DNA of 64,000 nucleotides from Bacteroides sp. ET71. Lineage in GTDB: Bacteria; Bacteroidota; Bacteroidia; Bacteroidales; Bacteroidaceae. The notes beneath the pieces are model-generated. The model saw only the letters and a list, made by a program, of their open reading frames with translations. It was not told where the DNA came from and searched no databases. Of the stretch, positions 1-7,485 are shown one piece after another (position 1 is the first letter of the stretch; each line of letters starts with the position of its first letter). Where the stretch lies: the NCBI RefSeq assembly GCF_023336905.1, contig NZ_JAMBLS010000006.1, positions 62,001 to 126,000 of the forward strand, given 5' to 3'. The position numbers and the translations under genes are program-made.

Positions 1-62
1 AATACGATAAGCGTCACAGCCACAGCCTTATACGTATCACTATTATTATGAGCCTTAGCCAT
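1..62 (-). CDS. N-terminal fragment of an unidentified protein, cut by the window edge
   Basis: Read on the minus strand, an ATG at 62-60 opens a frame that stays open to the window edge and encodes MAKAHNNSDTYKAVAVTLIV. A purine-rich AGGAGG lies about seven bases upstream of this ATG, an unusually strong ribosome binding site for this genome, so a real start is likely. A hydrophobic stretch begins at about residue 13, which would fit a membrane-anchored protein. The gene is divergent from the acyltransferase gene at 240. Twenty residues are too few to assign a family. Confidence 0.6.
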   Translation of the reverse strand, partial: MAKAHNNSDTYKAVAVTLIV

Positions 63-152
63 GCCGACCTCCTCTCTCTGCAAAAGCCACACAGACTTGC
101 ATCCGTGTACAACACAAACAAACCATATAAATCAATTCTGATAATACGGGCA

Positions 153-160
153 CAAAGATA
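153..160 (-). promoter_or_regulatory. Candidate -7 box for the leftmost minus-strand gene
   Basis: The minus strand reads TATCTTTG here, matching the Bacteroides -7 consensus TAnnTTTG, about 90 bases before the ATG at 62. No convincing TTTG -33 element is seen at 19-21 bases. Confidence 0.4.
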
Positions 161-225
161 CAGAAAAATAACATATCCCGCGACAAGATTCCCGCTTCGG
201 ATACGAGAAGTTACAGGATTATTCA

Positions 226-233
226 TAAATTTG
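226..233 (+). promoter_or_regulatory. Candidate -7 box almost touching a start codon
   Basis: TAAATTTG matches TAnnTTTG and lies only seven bases before the ATG at 240. Initiation about seven bases downstream would give a leaderless or nearly leaderless mRNA. No matching -33 element is seen. Confidence 0.35.
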
Positions 234-239
234 CAACCG

Positions 240-1223
240 ATGCCTTTAGAATTAACCACATACCGCCATTCCAACGACCTGCCCCCACTACCGGGCACAG
301 ACACGTTCCATTCGGCCGAGCTCTTCCGTACCTACGAAGCCACGCCCGGCTACCGTCCCCTGCTCGTTGTAGCGTGGGAAGATGGGCATCCCCTGGGCAA
401 AATGCTGGGAGTTATCCGGCGAAGTGTCCGCCTCACTCCTCCGGCTTTCATCCACCGATGCGAAATCTACGGCACAGGCGAATACTTCGTCCCCCCTTCC
501 CGGCAACCGGCCCTATTCGCCGTCCTTCTCCAACAACTCACTCGCGAAGCACTCAAGCACAGCTTTCTCATCGAATTCCGCAACCTCGAAGACCCCAAGT
601 TCGGATACCTTCCTTTCAAACAAAACGGCTACTTCCCTGTCAATTGGCTGCGCGTCCGCAACTCCCTTCACGAAGAACGCTCCATCGAATCACGCTTCAG
701 CCCGTCACGCTTGAGACAGATACGCAAAGGCCTGCAAAACGGAGCCGAAGTACGCGAAGCCTGCTCTCCAGAAGAAACAGAATCTTTTGCCCGGATGCTC
801 CACCATGTCTATTCTTTCAAAATCAGACGACATTTCCCCAGTCTACGTTTCTTCCGTGAATTAGAACGGCAATTCATGGAACGGCAACAAAGCCGTATCT
901 TTGTCGTCACCTACCGGGGACGCATCATCGGCGGCAGCGCCTGCATATACTCGGGCACCACAGCCTATCTGTGGTTTTCAGGCGGGATGCGTAAGACCTA
1001 TGCCCTCCAGTATCCCGGCATACTGGCCGTCTGGGCTGCCCTGCGCGATGCCAGGCAACGCGGTTATCGCCACCTGGAATACATGGATGTCGGACTTCCT
1101 TTCCGACGTCACGGATATCGGGATTTTGTACTTCGATTCGGAGGCAAGCAAATCAGTACACGACGCTGGTTCCGCTTCCGTTGGGAATGGCTCAACCGAC
1201 TGCTCTCGAAGTTCTACGAATAA
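240..1223 (+). CDS. GNAT/FemAB-like acyltransferase (Acetyltransf_6 type)
   Basis: A soluble protein of 327 residues without signal peptide. The second half resembles the FemAB/Acetyltransf_6 part of the GNAT superfamily: a basic helix with RLRQIRKGL near residue 160, then GGSACIYSGTTAYLW and a segment ending in GYRHLEYMDVGLP. Relatives transfer acyl or aminoacyl groups, often in envelope or polysaccharide synthesis; the substrate cannot be read here. The frame is open upstream to 48, but the ATG at 240 is preferred because the extra 64 codons have no family resemblance and overlap the promoter of the divergent gene. The gene is monocistronic, with a separate promoter for the next operon at 1335. 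Confidence 0.7.
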   Translation: MPLELTTYRHSNDLPPLPGTDTFHSAELFRTYEATPGYRPLLVVAWEDGHPLGKMLGVIRRSVRLTPPAFIHRCEIYGTGEYFVPPSRQPALFAVLLQQLTREALKHSFLIEFRNLEDPKFGYLPFKQNGYFPVNWLRVRNSLHEERSIESRFSPSRLRQIRKGLQNGAEVREACSPEETESFARMLHHVYSFKIRRHFPSLRFFRELERQFMERQQSRIFVVTYRGRIIGGSACIYSGTTAYLWFSGGMRKTYALQYPGILAVWAALRDARQRGYRHLEYMDVGLPFRRHGYRDFVLRFGGKQISTRRWFRFRWEWLNRLLSKFYE

Positions 1224-1334
1224 ACAAGACCTGTTTTCCCCTCCTTTTTCCTCCTTTTCCCCGCGAAGGAAGGTACAGAATGTTGCACAGGAAAGCATAA
1301 TTTGTCTTTTTTAATGAAAAAAATTTGCCTTCCG

Positions 1335-1365
1335 TTTGCAGTATGAGATTCTTCCACTACCTTTG
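1335..1365 (+). promoter_or_regulatory. Promoter of the fimbrial operon
   Basis: TTTG at 1335-1338, a 19-base spacer and TACCTTTG at 1358-1365 give a full match to the Bacteroides sigma-factor consensus. Transcription would start near 1372, about 43 bases before the first gene at 1415. This is the only consensus promoter I found ahead of the closely spaced genes to 15378. Confidence 0.8.
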
Positions 1366-1414
1366 CAGCCCAGCAAACAACACCTTCAACGGTTTAAGAA
1401 AATACATTCTCTAT

Positions 1415-2023
1415 ATGGTCACATACAAAGAAAAAACATCTATTGGTGCCTTCTTATCCCTACTGCTATTGGCACTTATACCGGCCTCTTCGCCGAAAGC
1501 ACAAGAGATAGCCGTGAAGACCAACGCAGTGTATGACGCCACCGCCACCATCAATGCCGGTGTCGAAGTCGCCGTAGCACCCCGTTGGACGCTCGATGTC
1601 TCCGGCAACTTCAACGGTTGGAACCAGTCGCACCAACGCCGCTGGAAGCACTGGCTGGTGCAGCCGGAAGCGCGCTATTGGTTCTGCGACCCCTTCGCCG
1701 GGCATTTCGTCGGGATGCACCTCCACGGCGGACAGTACAACGTGGGCGGGCTGGACAACAACATTTCCTTCCTGGGGACGGACTTCTCCGGATTGAGCGA
1801 CTACCGCTACCAAGGCTGGTTCATCGGCGCGGGCGTGGCCTATGGTTACAGCGTCATCCTGGGCCGGCACTGGAACCTGGAGTTCGAAATAGGCATCGGC
1901 TATGCCTACACCCGCTACGACCAATTCAACTGCGTGGGCTGCGGCCGCAAAATCAAGGAAAACCAGAACCACCACTACTTCGGCCCGACCAAAGCTGCGG
2001 TCAACCTGATTTACGTATTCTAA
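1415..2023 (+). CDS. DUF3575 outer-membrane-type protein, first gene of fimbrial operon
   Basis: 202 residues with an N-terminal hydrophobic signal segment (residues about 10-30) ending near SSPKAQE. The mature part starts IAVKTNAVYDATATINAGVE and ends in a short aromatic strand, ...AVNLIYVF, as in small outer-membrane beta-barrels. This is the DUF3575 family, regularly found ahead of DUF3868 and fimbrillin genes in Bacteroidales; its exact role in fimbria assembly is not established. The frame is open from 1325, but the ATG at 1415 is chosen because it lies downstream of the predicted transcription start near 1372 and directly precedes the signal peptide. The DUF3868 gene follows after 24 bases. 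Confidence 0.8.
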   Translation: MVTYKEKTSIGAFLSLLLLALIPASSPKAQEIAVKTNAVYDATATINAGVEVAVAPRWTLDVSGNFNGWNQSHQRRWKHWLVQPEARYWFCDPFAGHFVGMHLHGGQYNVGGLDNNISFLGTDFSGLSDYRYQGWFIGAGVAYGYSVILGRHWNLEFEIGIGYAYTRYDQFNCVGCGRKIKENQNHHYFGPTKAAVNLIYVF

Positions 2024-2047
2024 ATCCAACAACCAAAGAGAGTCCCC

Positions 2048-3511
2048 ATGAAACGAATATCCCTACCTATTATTATATTAACAACCGTCCTGACGACGGC
2101 AACCGGCACGTTGGCCGCACAGCAGGCCCCGTCGGCCGACATCCGCATAGACAGCCTGAACATGGAGCGCAACGGAGACTACGTGGCCATCCGCATGACC
2201 TTCGGCCTGCAAGACGTGAAGATAGATGCCAACCGCGCCCTGCTCATTACCCCTTGCATCTCCGGCGACGGCGACGAACGCCAACTGCCCGCCGTTGGCA
2301 TTTACAGTCGCACACGCTACTACCACTACCTGCGCACCAACGGCAACGATATGTTGTCGGGGCCGGAAGAGACAACCCTACGGACCGGCGAACTTCCCGA
2401 AACACTGCCCTACGAGACATTGGTTTCCTACAAGCCCTGGATGGAGGGATCCCAACTGACATTGCTGCTACAAGAATATGGCTGTTGCAATGAAGTGTTA
2501 AACGAAGAGAGGCAAATCCTTCTGACCGATTTCCAAAGTCCCCGCAAAGAGATTGACTACCTGCCGCTCCTGGCTTACGTCAAACCCGAGGCAGACAGCA
2601 TCAAGCTCCGCTCGTTGACAGGCAAGGCATACGTGGATTTCCCCGTCAACCAGACAGATATACGTCCGACGTATCGCAACAACGCCGCCGAATTGCGCCG
2701 CATCATCGCCACCATAGACTCGGTAAAAAACGATCCCGACATACGCATCACTGCTCTTAGCATCAAGGGCTATGCATCGCCCGAAGGAAGTCTAGAGAAC
2801 AACGAACGCCTGGCACGCCTGCGCACCGAAGCCCTGAAGAAATACGTGAGCGGTTTGTATGATTTCCCCAATGACTTTATCAGCACCGACTACGAGGCCG
2901 AGGATTGGAAGGGCTTACGCCGCTACGTCGAGCAATCCGGCCTGTCACATCGGCAGGAGATACTGGACATTATCGACAGCGACCTGCGGCCCGACCCCAA
3001 GGAATGGCGGCTGAAATCACGCTATCCCGACGAATACGCCCGGCTGCTGCGCGACTGTTATCCGGCCCTGCGACATTCGGACTACCGGGTGGACTACGTG
3101 GTGCGCCACTATACCGACATAGACGAAATACGCCGCGTGTTGCGCAGCCGTCCCCAAAAGCTCAGTCTGGAAGAGTTCTATTTGGTCGCACAGGCAGAAG
3201 AGCCGGGCAGCGAGACGTTCAACGAAGTGTTCGAGACAGCCGTACGCATGTATCCCGATGACGAGACCGCCAACCTGAACGCTGCCAATTCGGCCTTGAG
3301 TCGCAAAGACGTGAAGCGTGCTGAACGCTATCTGACCAAAGCAGGCAACAGCACGGAGGCCATCCACGCCCGCGCCCTACTGGCTCTGATGCAAGGAGAC
3401 ACAGCCAAGGCACAGACGCTCTTGCAGGAAGCGGCAGCACAAGGACTGCCTCAAGCGCAAAAGGCACTGGAGCTATTGAAGAACAGCAAGTTTAATCAAA
3501 ATTTGAAATAA
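2048..3511 (+). CDS. DUF3868 protein with OmpA-like segment
   Basis: 487 residues with a cleavable signal peptide (about residues 1-24, cleavage after LAAQ). The N-terminal 150 residues form a beta-rich DUF3868 region. Around residues 225-275 is an OmpA-C-like segment: ITALSIKGYASPEG, then an NERLARLRTEALKKYV helix, the pattern of peptidoglycan-associated domains. The last 110 residues are helical and TPR-like (YLTKAGNSTEAIHARALLAL). DUF3868 proteins co-occur with DUF3575 and Mfa-type fimbrillins. A periplasmic or outer-membrane assembly or anchoring role is inferred from the domains and the position before the major subunit gene. Confidence 0.8.
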   Translation: MKRISLPIIILTTVLTTATGTLAAQQAPSADIRIDSLNMERNGDYVAIRMTFGLQDVKIDANRALLITPCISGDGDERQLPAVGIYSRTRYYHYLRTNGNDMLSGPEETTLRTGELPETLPYETLVSYKPWMEGSQLTLLLQEYGCCNEVLNEERQILLTDFQSPRKEIDYLPLLAYVKPEADSIKLRSLTGKAYVDFPVNQTDIRPTYRNNAAELRRIIATIDSVKNDPDIRITALSIKGYASPEGSLENNERLARLRTEALKKYVSGLYDFPNDFISTDYEAEDWKGLRRYVEQSGLSHRQEILDIIDSDLRPDPKEWRLKSRYPDEYARLLRDCYPALRHSDYRVDYVVRHYTDIDEIRRVLRSRPQKLSLEEFYLVAQAEEPGSETFNEVFETAVRMYPDDETANLNAANSALSRKDVKRAERYLTKAGNSTEAIHARALLALMQGDTAKAQTLLQEAAAQGLPQAQKALELLKNSKFNQNLK

Positions 3512-3542
3512 TCTATTTTACACAAAAAAAATCAAGAGAGTT

Positions 3543-5147
3543 ATGAGACTAAGTAATTTTTTAGTAGGAATGTTGGCTTGCGCGGCGATTACGGCGTGCA
3601 GCAACGACACAGATTCTATCATTGACAACAACGAAAACGACGGTCAGCTTTCGTATGTAGCTATCAACATCGTAAATGCCAATGCTGACACACGCATCAC
3701 GAATGAACAAGCCGAAGACGGAACCGCAGCAGAAAACGGCATCACCTCCGCTCGTTTCTACCTCTTCAATGCTGACGGCACTGCTTACACCGTGACCAAC
3801 AGCGCAACAACTTCGGGAGGAAGCGGCACCAACTACGTAGATGTGACCATAGACGACGACAATAACCCATCTACGGACGCTCCCAACGTCGAAAAGATTA
3901 AAGAAGCCGTCCTCGTGTTCAGAGGAACCACCAACACACAGCCCGCTTCCATCGTAGCCGTATTGAATGTAAGCACTGAATCTTTAGGCAGCAATGCCAA
4001 GTCTTTAAATGATTTGACAGGTTCGTCCAGCATTGCCAACTACGGCATAACCACTGACAACAACTTTGTCATGTCGAACTCCGTCTATGCCAGTGGAAAC
4101 ACAAAAGTTGTTGCCACCAACATCAACGGAAAAATTGCCGCCTCAGAAACAGAAGCCAAAGAAAACCCGGTAGACATCTACGTGGAGCGCGCCGTGGCCA
4201 AAGTCAACGTAACGTTTGGCGGAACGAAAAAGAGCGGCACGGAAGATACATACAGAGTCAATGGAGACAACACTCCGGCTGTTTACGCCCAAGTAAAAGG
4301 TTGGGCTGTCACGACAGACAATCGCACTTCCAACCTGCTGAAAGACATTGACCCCACCAAATGGACGGACGACAATCTCGGCTTCACATGGAACGATGCA
4401 CCGTTCTACCGCTCTTATTGGGCCAAGACTCCCGAATCTATTAATCCGGTCAATGACAAGAGCTATAATGATATTGATATTACCGCCAACGGTTCTACGC
4501 TTTCCGCTGCCCAATATTGCCAGGAGAATACCGGAGCTACCAAGACGAACCTCATCGTCGTGGCACAACTGCAAGGGGAAGATGGTACAAAACATCCCAT
4601 CTACAAATATTTCGGAGTAAACTATGCCTCTGCAAACGATATATTCAACATAATATGCTCCAAGTATAACGGACAGTATTGGACGAAAACGGGCGATGAA
4701 TATAACGAAATGGATGCCGAGGATCTGGAGTTCAAAGCAACAAGCAATGGCAACGGTGAAGATTACGAAGCAGTACCGCAAGTAAAGAGTGGCGTAACTA
4801 TCTATACGCCCAATGCAGAAGGAACAGGATATGAAGAGGCCACAATTACCGAAGTCAACACCGAACTTGCCAAGAATCCCGCCCAAGTAGCCCCGGACGG
4901 TTATGTATATTATTTCACCCCCATTCGCCACTTGGCAATTACGACGGACAAAACAGGGGCTTACGGCGTAGTCCGCAACCATGTCTATAAGATAACCGTA
5001 GACGGCATCAACGGCTTCGGCACCCCCATCTTCGACCCGGATAAGGTCATCGTCCCCACCAAACCCGAAGACACGGAAACTTTCATCGCCGCCCGCATCA
5101 ACGTGCTGTCGTGGAGAATCGTTTCTAACAATGTAACATTAGAATAA
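3543..5147 (+). CDS. Mfa1/FimA-type major fimbrial subunit (fimbrillin lipoprotein)
   Basis: 534 residues with a lipobox ITAC (Cys19). About 30 residues later comes NADTRIT, with Arg51 at the place where Porphyromonas fimbrillins are cut by a trypsin-like protease so that the exposed groove can accept a donor strand. The fold is all-beta, with AVAKVNVTFGG near residue 220 and NHVYKITVDGINGFGTP near 480. It ends in INVLSWRIVSNNVTLE, the expected C-terminal strand region. Length and motifs fit the major shaft protein of a type V fimbria. Position after DUF3575/DUF3868 and before the Mfa2-type anchor supports this. Base composition is lower in G+C than the next two genes. Confidence 0.85.
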   Translation: MRLSNFLVGMLACAAITACSNDTDSIIDNNENDGQLSYVAINIVNANADTRITNEQAEDGTAAENGITSARFYLFNADGTAYTVTNSATTSGGSGTNYVDVTIDDDNNPSTDAPNVEKIKEAVLVFRGTTNTQPASIVAVLNVSTESLGSNAKSLNDLTGSSSIANYGITTDNNFVMSNSVYASGNTKVVATNINGKIAASETEAKENPVDIYVERAVAKVNVTFGGTKKSGTEDTYRVNGDNTPAVYAQVKGWAVTTDNRTSNLLKDIDPTKWTDDNLGFTWNDAPFYRSYWAKTPESINPVNDKSYNDIDITANGSTLSAAQYCQENTGATKTNLIVVAQLQGEDGTKHPIYKYFGVNYASANDIFNIICSKYNGQYWTKTGDEYNEMDAEDLEFKATSNGNGEDYEAVPQVKSGVTIYTPNAEGTGYEEATITEVNTELAKNPAQVAPDGYVYYFTPIRHLAITTDKTGAYGVVRNHVYKITVDGINGFGTPIFDPDKVIVPTKPEDTETFIAARINVLSWRIVSNNVTLE

Positions 5148-5175
5148 ACAACAACGGAAGCCCCCCACGCTTCCC

Positions 5176-5223
5176 GAGGGTGTGTCCGCCAACAACCGAC
5201 TTTTCCAGGGGCACACCCTCTTT
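5176..5223 (+). terminator. Hairpin between fimbrillin and DUF4469 gene, possible attenuator
   Basis: GAGGGTGTG at 5176-5184 pairs with CACACCCTC at 5212-5220, with a 27-base loop and TTT following. It could partly terminate or stabilise the 3' end of the fimbrillin mRNA, a common way to make more shaft than downstream subunits. The long loop and short U tract make strong termination doubtful. Confidence 0.4.
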
Positions 5224-5252
5224 CCACCCCCTCAAAAAAAAAACAAACCGAT

Positions 5253-6110
5253 ATGGCAACAAAAGAACCTACCCAGAAACCGCCGTTCAAGCTGAAAGCC
5301 CAAGAACTCAAGCTGACGGAACAAACCAATGACTACTACCTGCAACCCGAACTGGTGAAATGCCTCGGTGTGGACGACATCGCCGCCGAAGTGGCCGCCC
5401 TCAGCACCCGCCAGGAAGACCCGGAAGACATCGCGCGCATCCTGCGCCAGAGCATGCAGCGGATGATGTGGTACCTCTCGTCGGGATACAGCGTCAGCAC
5501 ACCCCTCGGCTACTTCCGCCCCACGGCGCAAGGCGTCTTCCTGGAAAGCGAACTGAACGAGGCCCTGGACCGCAGCCGCCTGGAACTGGGCGTGAAATAC
5601 TCCATGGGCGAAGAGATGCGCCAGGCGCTTGAAGAGGCCGACATCGCCGTCACCGTCACCAAGGCCGCCAGCGGCCCGCAACTGTACAGCGTGGTCAGCG
5701 GACAGGACGCCGAAAACCCCGAAGCGGCCACACGCGGCGAAGGCACCCCCGTCAGCGCCGGGCAGACCTGCGTCATCAAGGGACGCAACATCAAGGTGGG
5801 CGGCACAGGCGAAGAAATAGGCGTCACACTGACCCGCGTCGACGGAGACACGCACACCACCGTCTTCTTCCCCCTCAACCGCCTCTACCCCAACACCCGC
5901 ACCCGCGTGGGTTTCGTCATGCCCGCCGACGCGCCGCAAGGCAGCGTGTGGAGCGTGACCCTCTGCACGCAGCTGGCCAACGACGGACACTACCTGCTCA
6001 AGAAAACGCGCACCGTCACGATGGATACGAATTTCGTAGTCGGGGAAGTCAGCGAATCCATTCCGGACGGGGAAGACGACGACGACAGCGGACAAGGCAC
6101 CTTCGGGTAA
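5253..6110 (+). CDS. HU-like DNA-binding plus DUF4469 protein inside the fimbrial operon
   Basis: 285 residues, no signal peptide. The N-terminal half (about residues 20-125) fits the Bacteroidales HU-like DNA-binding family: YLQPELVKCLGVDDIAAEVA, then MQRMMWYLSSGYSVSTPLGYFRPTAQGVF. The C-terminal half (about 150-265) is a beta-rich DUF4469 region with GQTCVIKGRNIKVGG. The tail is acidic (DGEDDDDSGQG). The predicted protein is cytoplasmic, unlike all its neighbours, so it cannot be a fimbrial subunit; a nucleoid or regulatory role is inference. A 23-bp palindromic repeat array begins three bases after its stop codon. The gene is markedly GC-rich relative to the preceding fimbrillin gene. Confidence 0.7.
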   Translation: MATKEPTQKPPFKLKAQELKLTEQTNDYYLQPELVKCLGVDDIAAEVAALSTRQEDPEDIARILRQSMQRMMWYLSSGYSVSTPLGYFRPTAQGVFLESELNEALDRSRLELGVKYSMGEEMRQALEEADIAVTVTKAASGPQLYSVVSGQDAENPEAATRGEGTPVSAGQTCVIKGRNIKVGGTGEEIGVTLTRVDGDTHTTVFFPLNRLYPNTRTRVGFVMPADAPQGSVWSVTLCTQLANDGHYLLKKTRTVTMDTNFVVGEVSESIPDGEDDDDSGQGTFG

Positions 6111-6113
6111 CCT

Positions 6114-6199
6114 CTTGGCAAGCCGCCAAGTACAGACTTGGCAGACCGACAAGTCCGGACTTGGCAAACCGACAAGTACAGACTTGGCAAGCCGCCAAG
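6114..6199. repeat. Tandem array of palindromes, 23-bp period (3.7 units)
   Basis: Units start with CTTGGC at 6114, 6137, 6160 and 6183. Three dyads sit at unit junctions: 6125-6142, 6148-6165 and 6171-6188. The middle one contains CAAGTCCGGACTTG, a perfect 14-base palindrome; the others read CAAGT-ACAG-ACTTG. Copies differ mainly in the five to six bases between dyads. In RNA this would be a chain of small hairpins between the DUF4469 gene and the Mfa2 gene. Confidence 0.9.
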
Positions 6200-6273
6200 A
6201 AAAAACGGCCCGGAACGAGTTCCCCACCCACTGATTGCATAAACCTATATATATTGTATAAAGACCCCATCAC

Positions 6274-7314
6274 ATGAAACATCTGTCCATCCTCCTCAGC
6301 CTCGCCGCCCTGCTGTCCGCGTGCGACGCCATCTACGACTACGAGGGCGACTGCGACGTCCACTACCGCGTGCGCTTCAGCTTCGAGCACAACCTGAGCT
6401 ACGCCGACGCCTTCGCCCACGAAGTGGACGACATCAGCCTCTTCGTCTTCGACCACGAAGGACGCTACGTCACCCGCGTCGACAGCCGGGCCGCGCAACT
6501 GGACGACCAGACCGTCGCCCTGCCCGCGCTGGCCGCCGGACGCTACACCCTCGTGGCCTGGGGAGGCACGCAAGGCCCGCTGCAGACCTACGAAACGCCC
6601 ACGCTCGTGCCCGGCTCGTCGACCCTCGCAGACCTGACCTGCCGCATCGACGACCGCACCCGCGACGACGAGGGACAGGCACACGTGGGCGAGATGGACA
6701 AACTCTTCCACGGCATACAGGCCTACGACCTCGACGCCGACGAAGGCACCCACACGCTGCCGATGCCCCTGGTGAAAGACACGAAGCACGTCCGCATCGT
6801 CCTCCAGCACCTCTCGGGCGACGAAGTAGACCCCGACGACTTCATCTTCACCCTGACCGACGACAACGGACACCTGGCCCACGACAATACCCCCCTGCCC
6901 GACGAAGTGCTGGCCTACGACGCCTGGCACGTCACGCAAGGCACCGCCAGCCTGCCCGACGACGAAGCCGACGCCGACGCGCAAAGCCGCGCCACCACCA
7001 GCATCAGCGTGGCCGTGGCCGAACTGACCACCAGCCGCCTCATGGCCGGGCAGGACGACAACCCCACCACGCTGACCATCAGCCGCAAAGAACCCGACGA
7101 AGACGGCACCCGCCACACCGTCCTCTCCATCCCCCTCGCCGACTATGCCCTGCTGGTGAAAGGCCACTACAACAGGCAACTCAGCGATCAGGAATACCTC
7201 GACCGCCAGGACGAATACAACCTCACCTTCTTCCTCGACGAAGACAACAACTGGGCCAGCTCCAGCATCATCATCAACTCCTGGCGCGTGGTGCTGAGCG
7301 ACGTGGAACTCTAA
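6274..7314 (+). CDS. FimB/Mfa2-type fimbrial anchor lipoprotein
   Basis: 346 residues with lipobox LSAC (Cys17). After a second Cys (Cys27) the sequence VHYRVRFSFEHNLSYADAFA and then EVDDISLFVFDHEGRYV is the signature of the FimB/Mfa2 family. These proteins cap and anchor the base of the shaft at the outer membrane and limit its length. No Thr-Arg maturation site is present near the N-terminus, as expected for an anchor that does not need a processed acceptor groove. It ends in NSWRVVLSDVEL, like other Mfa-type beta proteins. The gene is very GC-rich. Confidence 0.85.
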   Translation: MKHLSILLSLAALLSACDAIYDYEGDCDVHYRVRFSFEHNLSYADAFAHEVDDISLFVFDHEGRYVTRVDSRAAQLDDQTVALPALAAGRYTLVAWGGTQGPLQTYETPTLVPGSSTLADLTCRIDDRTRDDEGQAHVGEMDKLFHGIQAYDLDADEGTHTLPMPLVKDTKHVRIVLQHLSGDEVDPDDFIFTLTDDNGHLAHDNTPLPDEVLAYDAWHVTQGTASLPDDEADADAQSRATTSISVAVAELTTSRLMAGQDDNPTTLTISRKEPDEDGTRHTVLSIPLADYALLVKGHYNRQLSDQEYLDRQDEYNLTFFLDEDNNWASSSIIINSWRVVLSDVEL

Positions 7315-7318
7315 GGAT

Positions 7319-7485
7319 AATGAAGAATTAAGAATGAAGAACTGAGAATGAAAGACGAAACAATGAGACAGAATACATCATACATAGCATGGACGGTAGA
7401 AAAGCTTCGCACCCTCTGCAAAGCCCGGAAGGTGCTTTCCGCCTCCACCAGATTCTTCATTCTCAATTCTTCATTCTTCATTTTA
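7319..7485. repeat. MITE-like palindromic element with AATGAAGAA-type arms
   Basis: The left arm (7319-7353) is built of AATGAAGAA/AGAATGAAGAA words and the right arm (7452-7485) is their reverse complement, matching over about 21 of 24 bases in the best segment. The interior holds CTTCGCACC / GGTGCTTTCC and the word AAGCCCGGAA, which also occurs in a second such element at 61045-61193. The start codon and signal-peptide codons of the next gene lie inside it. No transposase is nearby. Confidence 0.7.

Noticed and set aside
5232-6227. 331-codon minus-strand open frame opposite the DUF4469 gene
   Set aside because: Antisense frame of a GC-rich gene, rich in Ala/Gly/Val/Arg and crossing the palindrome array; the plus-strand frame has recognisable domains.
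6049-7179. 376-codon minus-strand open frame opposite the Mfa2 gene
   Set aside because: Composition (Gly/Val-rich) is that of an antisense frame; the plus strand has a clear lipobox and Mfa2 motifs.
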